A DNA stretch of 64,000 bases, taken from NCBI RefSeq assembly GCF_040546815.1, contig NZ_JBEPOO010000001.1, positions 2,790,001-2,854,000 on the forward strand. The letters are read 5' to 3'. This DNA is from Devosia sp. 2618. Its GTDB lineage: Bacteria > Pseudomonadota > Alphaproteobacteria > Rhizobiales > Devosiaceae. Below, in pieces: positions 63,994 through 64,000 of this stretch (position 1 is its first letter; every line of letters begins with the position of its first letter). A program made the position numbers and the translations under genes. The notes beneath the pieces are model-generated. The model made no database searches and was not told the origin of the DNA. It worked only from the letters and a program-made list of their open reading frames with translations.

Positions 63994-64000
63994 GGCGAAC

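Overview
The window looks like the chromosome of an alphaproteobacterium of the order Hyphomicrobiales; I lean towards Devosia or a close relative. The grounds are high GC, hemA encoding 5-aminolevulinate synthase (the C4 route of haem synthesis), TAXI-type TRAP and Dpp/Opp-type transporters, an aa3-type oxidase, promoters of the EcfG general-stress type, and a FixK/Fnr-type box in front of hemA. The genus is an inference from gene content, not from a marker gene. No rRNA, tRNA, CRISPR array or insertion sequence was seen.

Region 1 (1-8840) is an integrated, defence-bearing island. It has a tyrosine integrase running off the left edge, two small unknown proteins, a ParB-like protein behind a promoter framed by short repeats, a small serine recombinase, an AT-richer two-gene unit (DUF5343 protein plus Swt1-like HEPN protein) and a large MmeI-like type IIL restriction-modification enzyme transcribed the other way.

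Region 2 (8838-26457) is nutrient uptake: a DadA-like D-amino-acid dehydrogenase, a TAXI-TRAP transporter, then a peptide locus. The peptide locus consists of an amidohydrolase and an S9 peptidase on the minus strand, and divergently a binding protein, a fused ATPase, two permeases and an FAD amine oxidase, followed by a GntR/FadR-type regulator. Two identical 13-bp elements containing TTTGATCAAA lie in the divergent promoter region, and a near copy precedes the regulator gene, so the locus reads as one regulon. A flavin-dependent luciferase-like oxidoreductase follows.

Region 3 (26454-50305) is a large Wzx/Wzy-type exopolysaccharide cluster. One arm (minus strand) has two GNAT-like paralogues, a FemAB/BioF2-like acyltransferase, an AsnB-type amidotransferase, an acyl carrier protein, an acyl-activating ligase and an NAD synthase-like enzyme. 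This set resembles the accessory genes of exosortase-A polysaccharide loci, but no exosortase is present here. The other arm has a GumC-like chain-length protein, a Wzy/ligase, a NodB deacetylase, three glycosyltransferases, a clan-A glycoside hydrolase-like protein, a Wzx flippase, an initiating sugar transferase, a Wza-like export lipoprotein and a second Wzz-like protein with a degenerate tyrosine-kinase domain. A PrmC-like methyltransferase sits among them.

Region 4 (50310-58054) is respiration: cytochrome oxidase subunit II, a subunit I-III fusion and a small membrane protein; a DUF2231 protein; and an operon of PQQ-dependent dehydrogenase, CtaG-like assembly factor and CopD/HemJ-like protein. 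Region 5 (58138-64000) has a PRC-barrel protein with a stress-type promoter, two small unknown proteins, an OmpA-like lipoprotein, an SDR dehydrogenase, hemA, a HAD phosphatase and an incomplete unknown gene.
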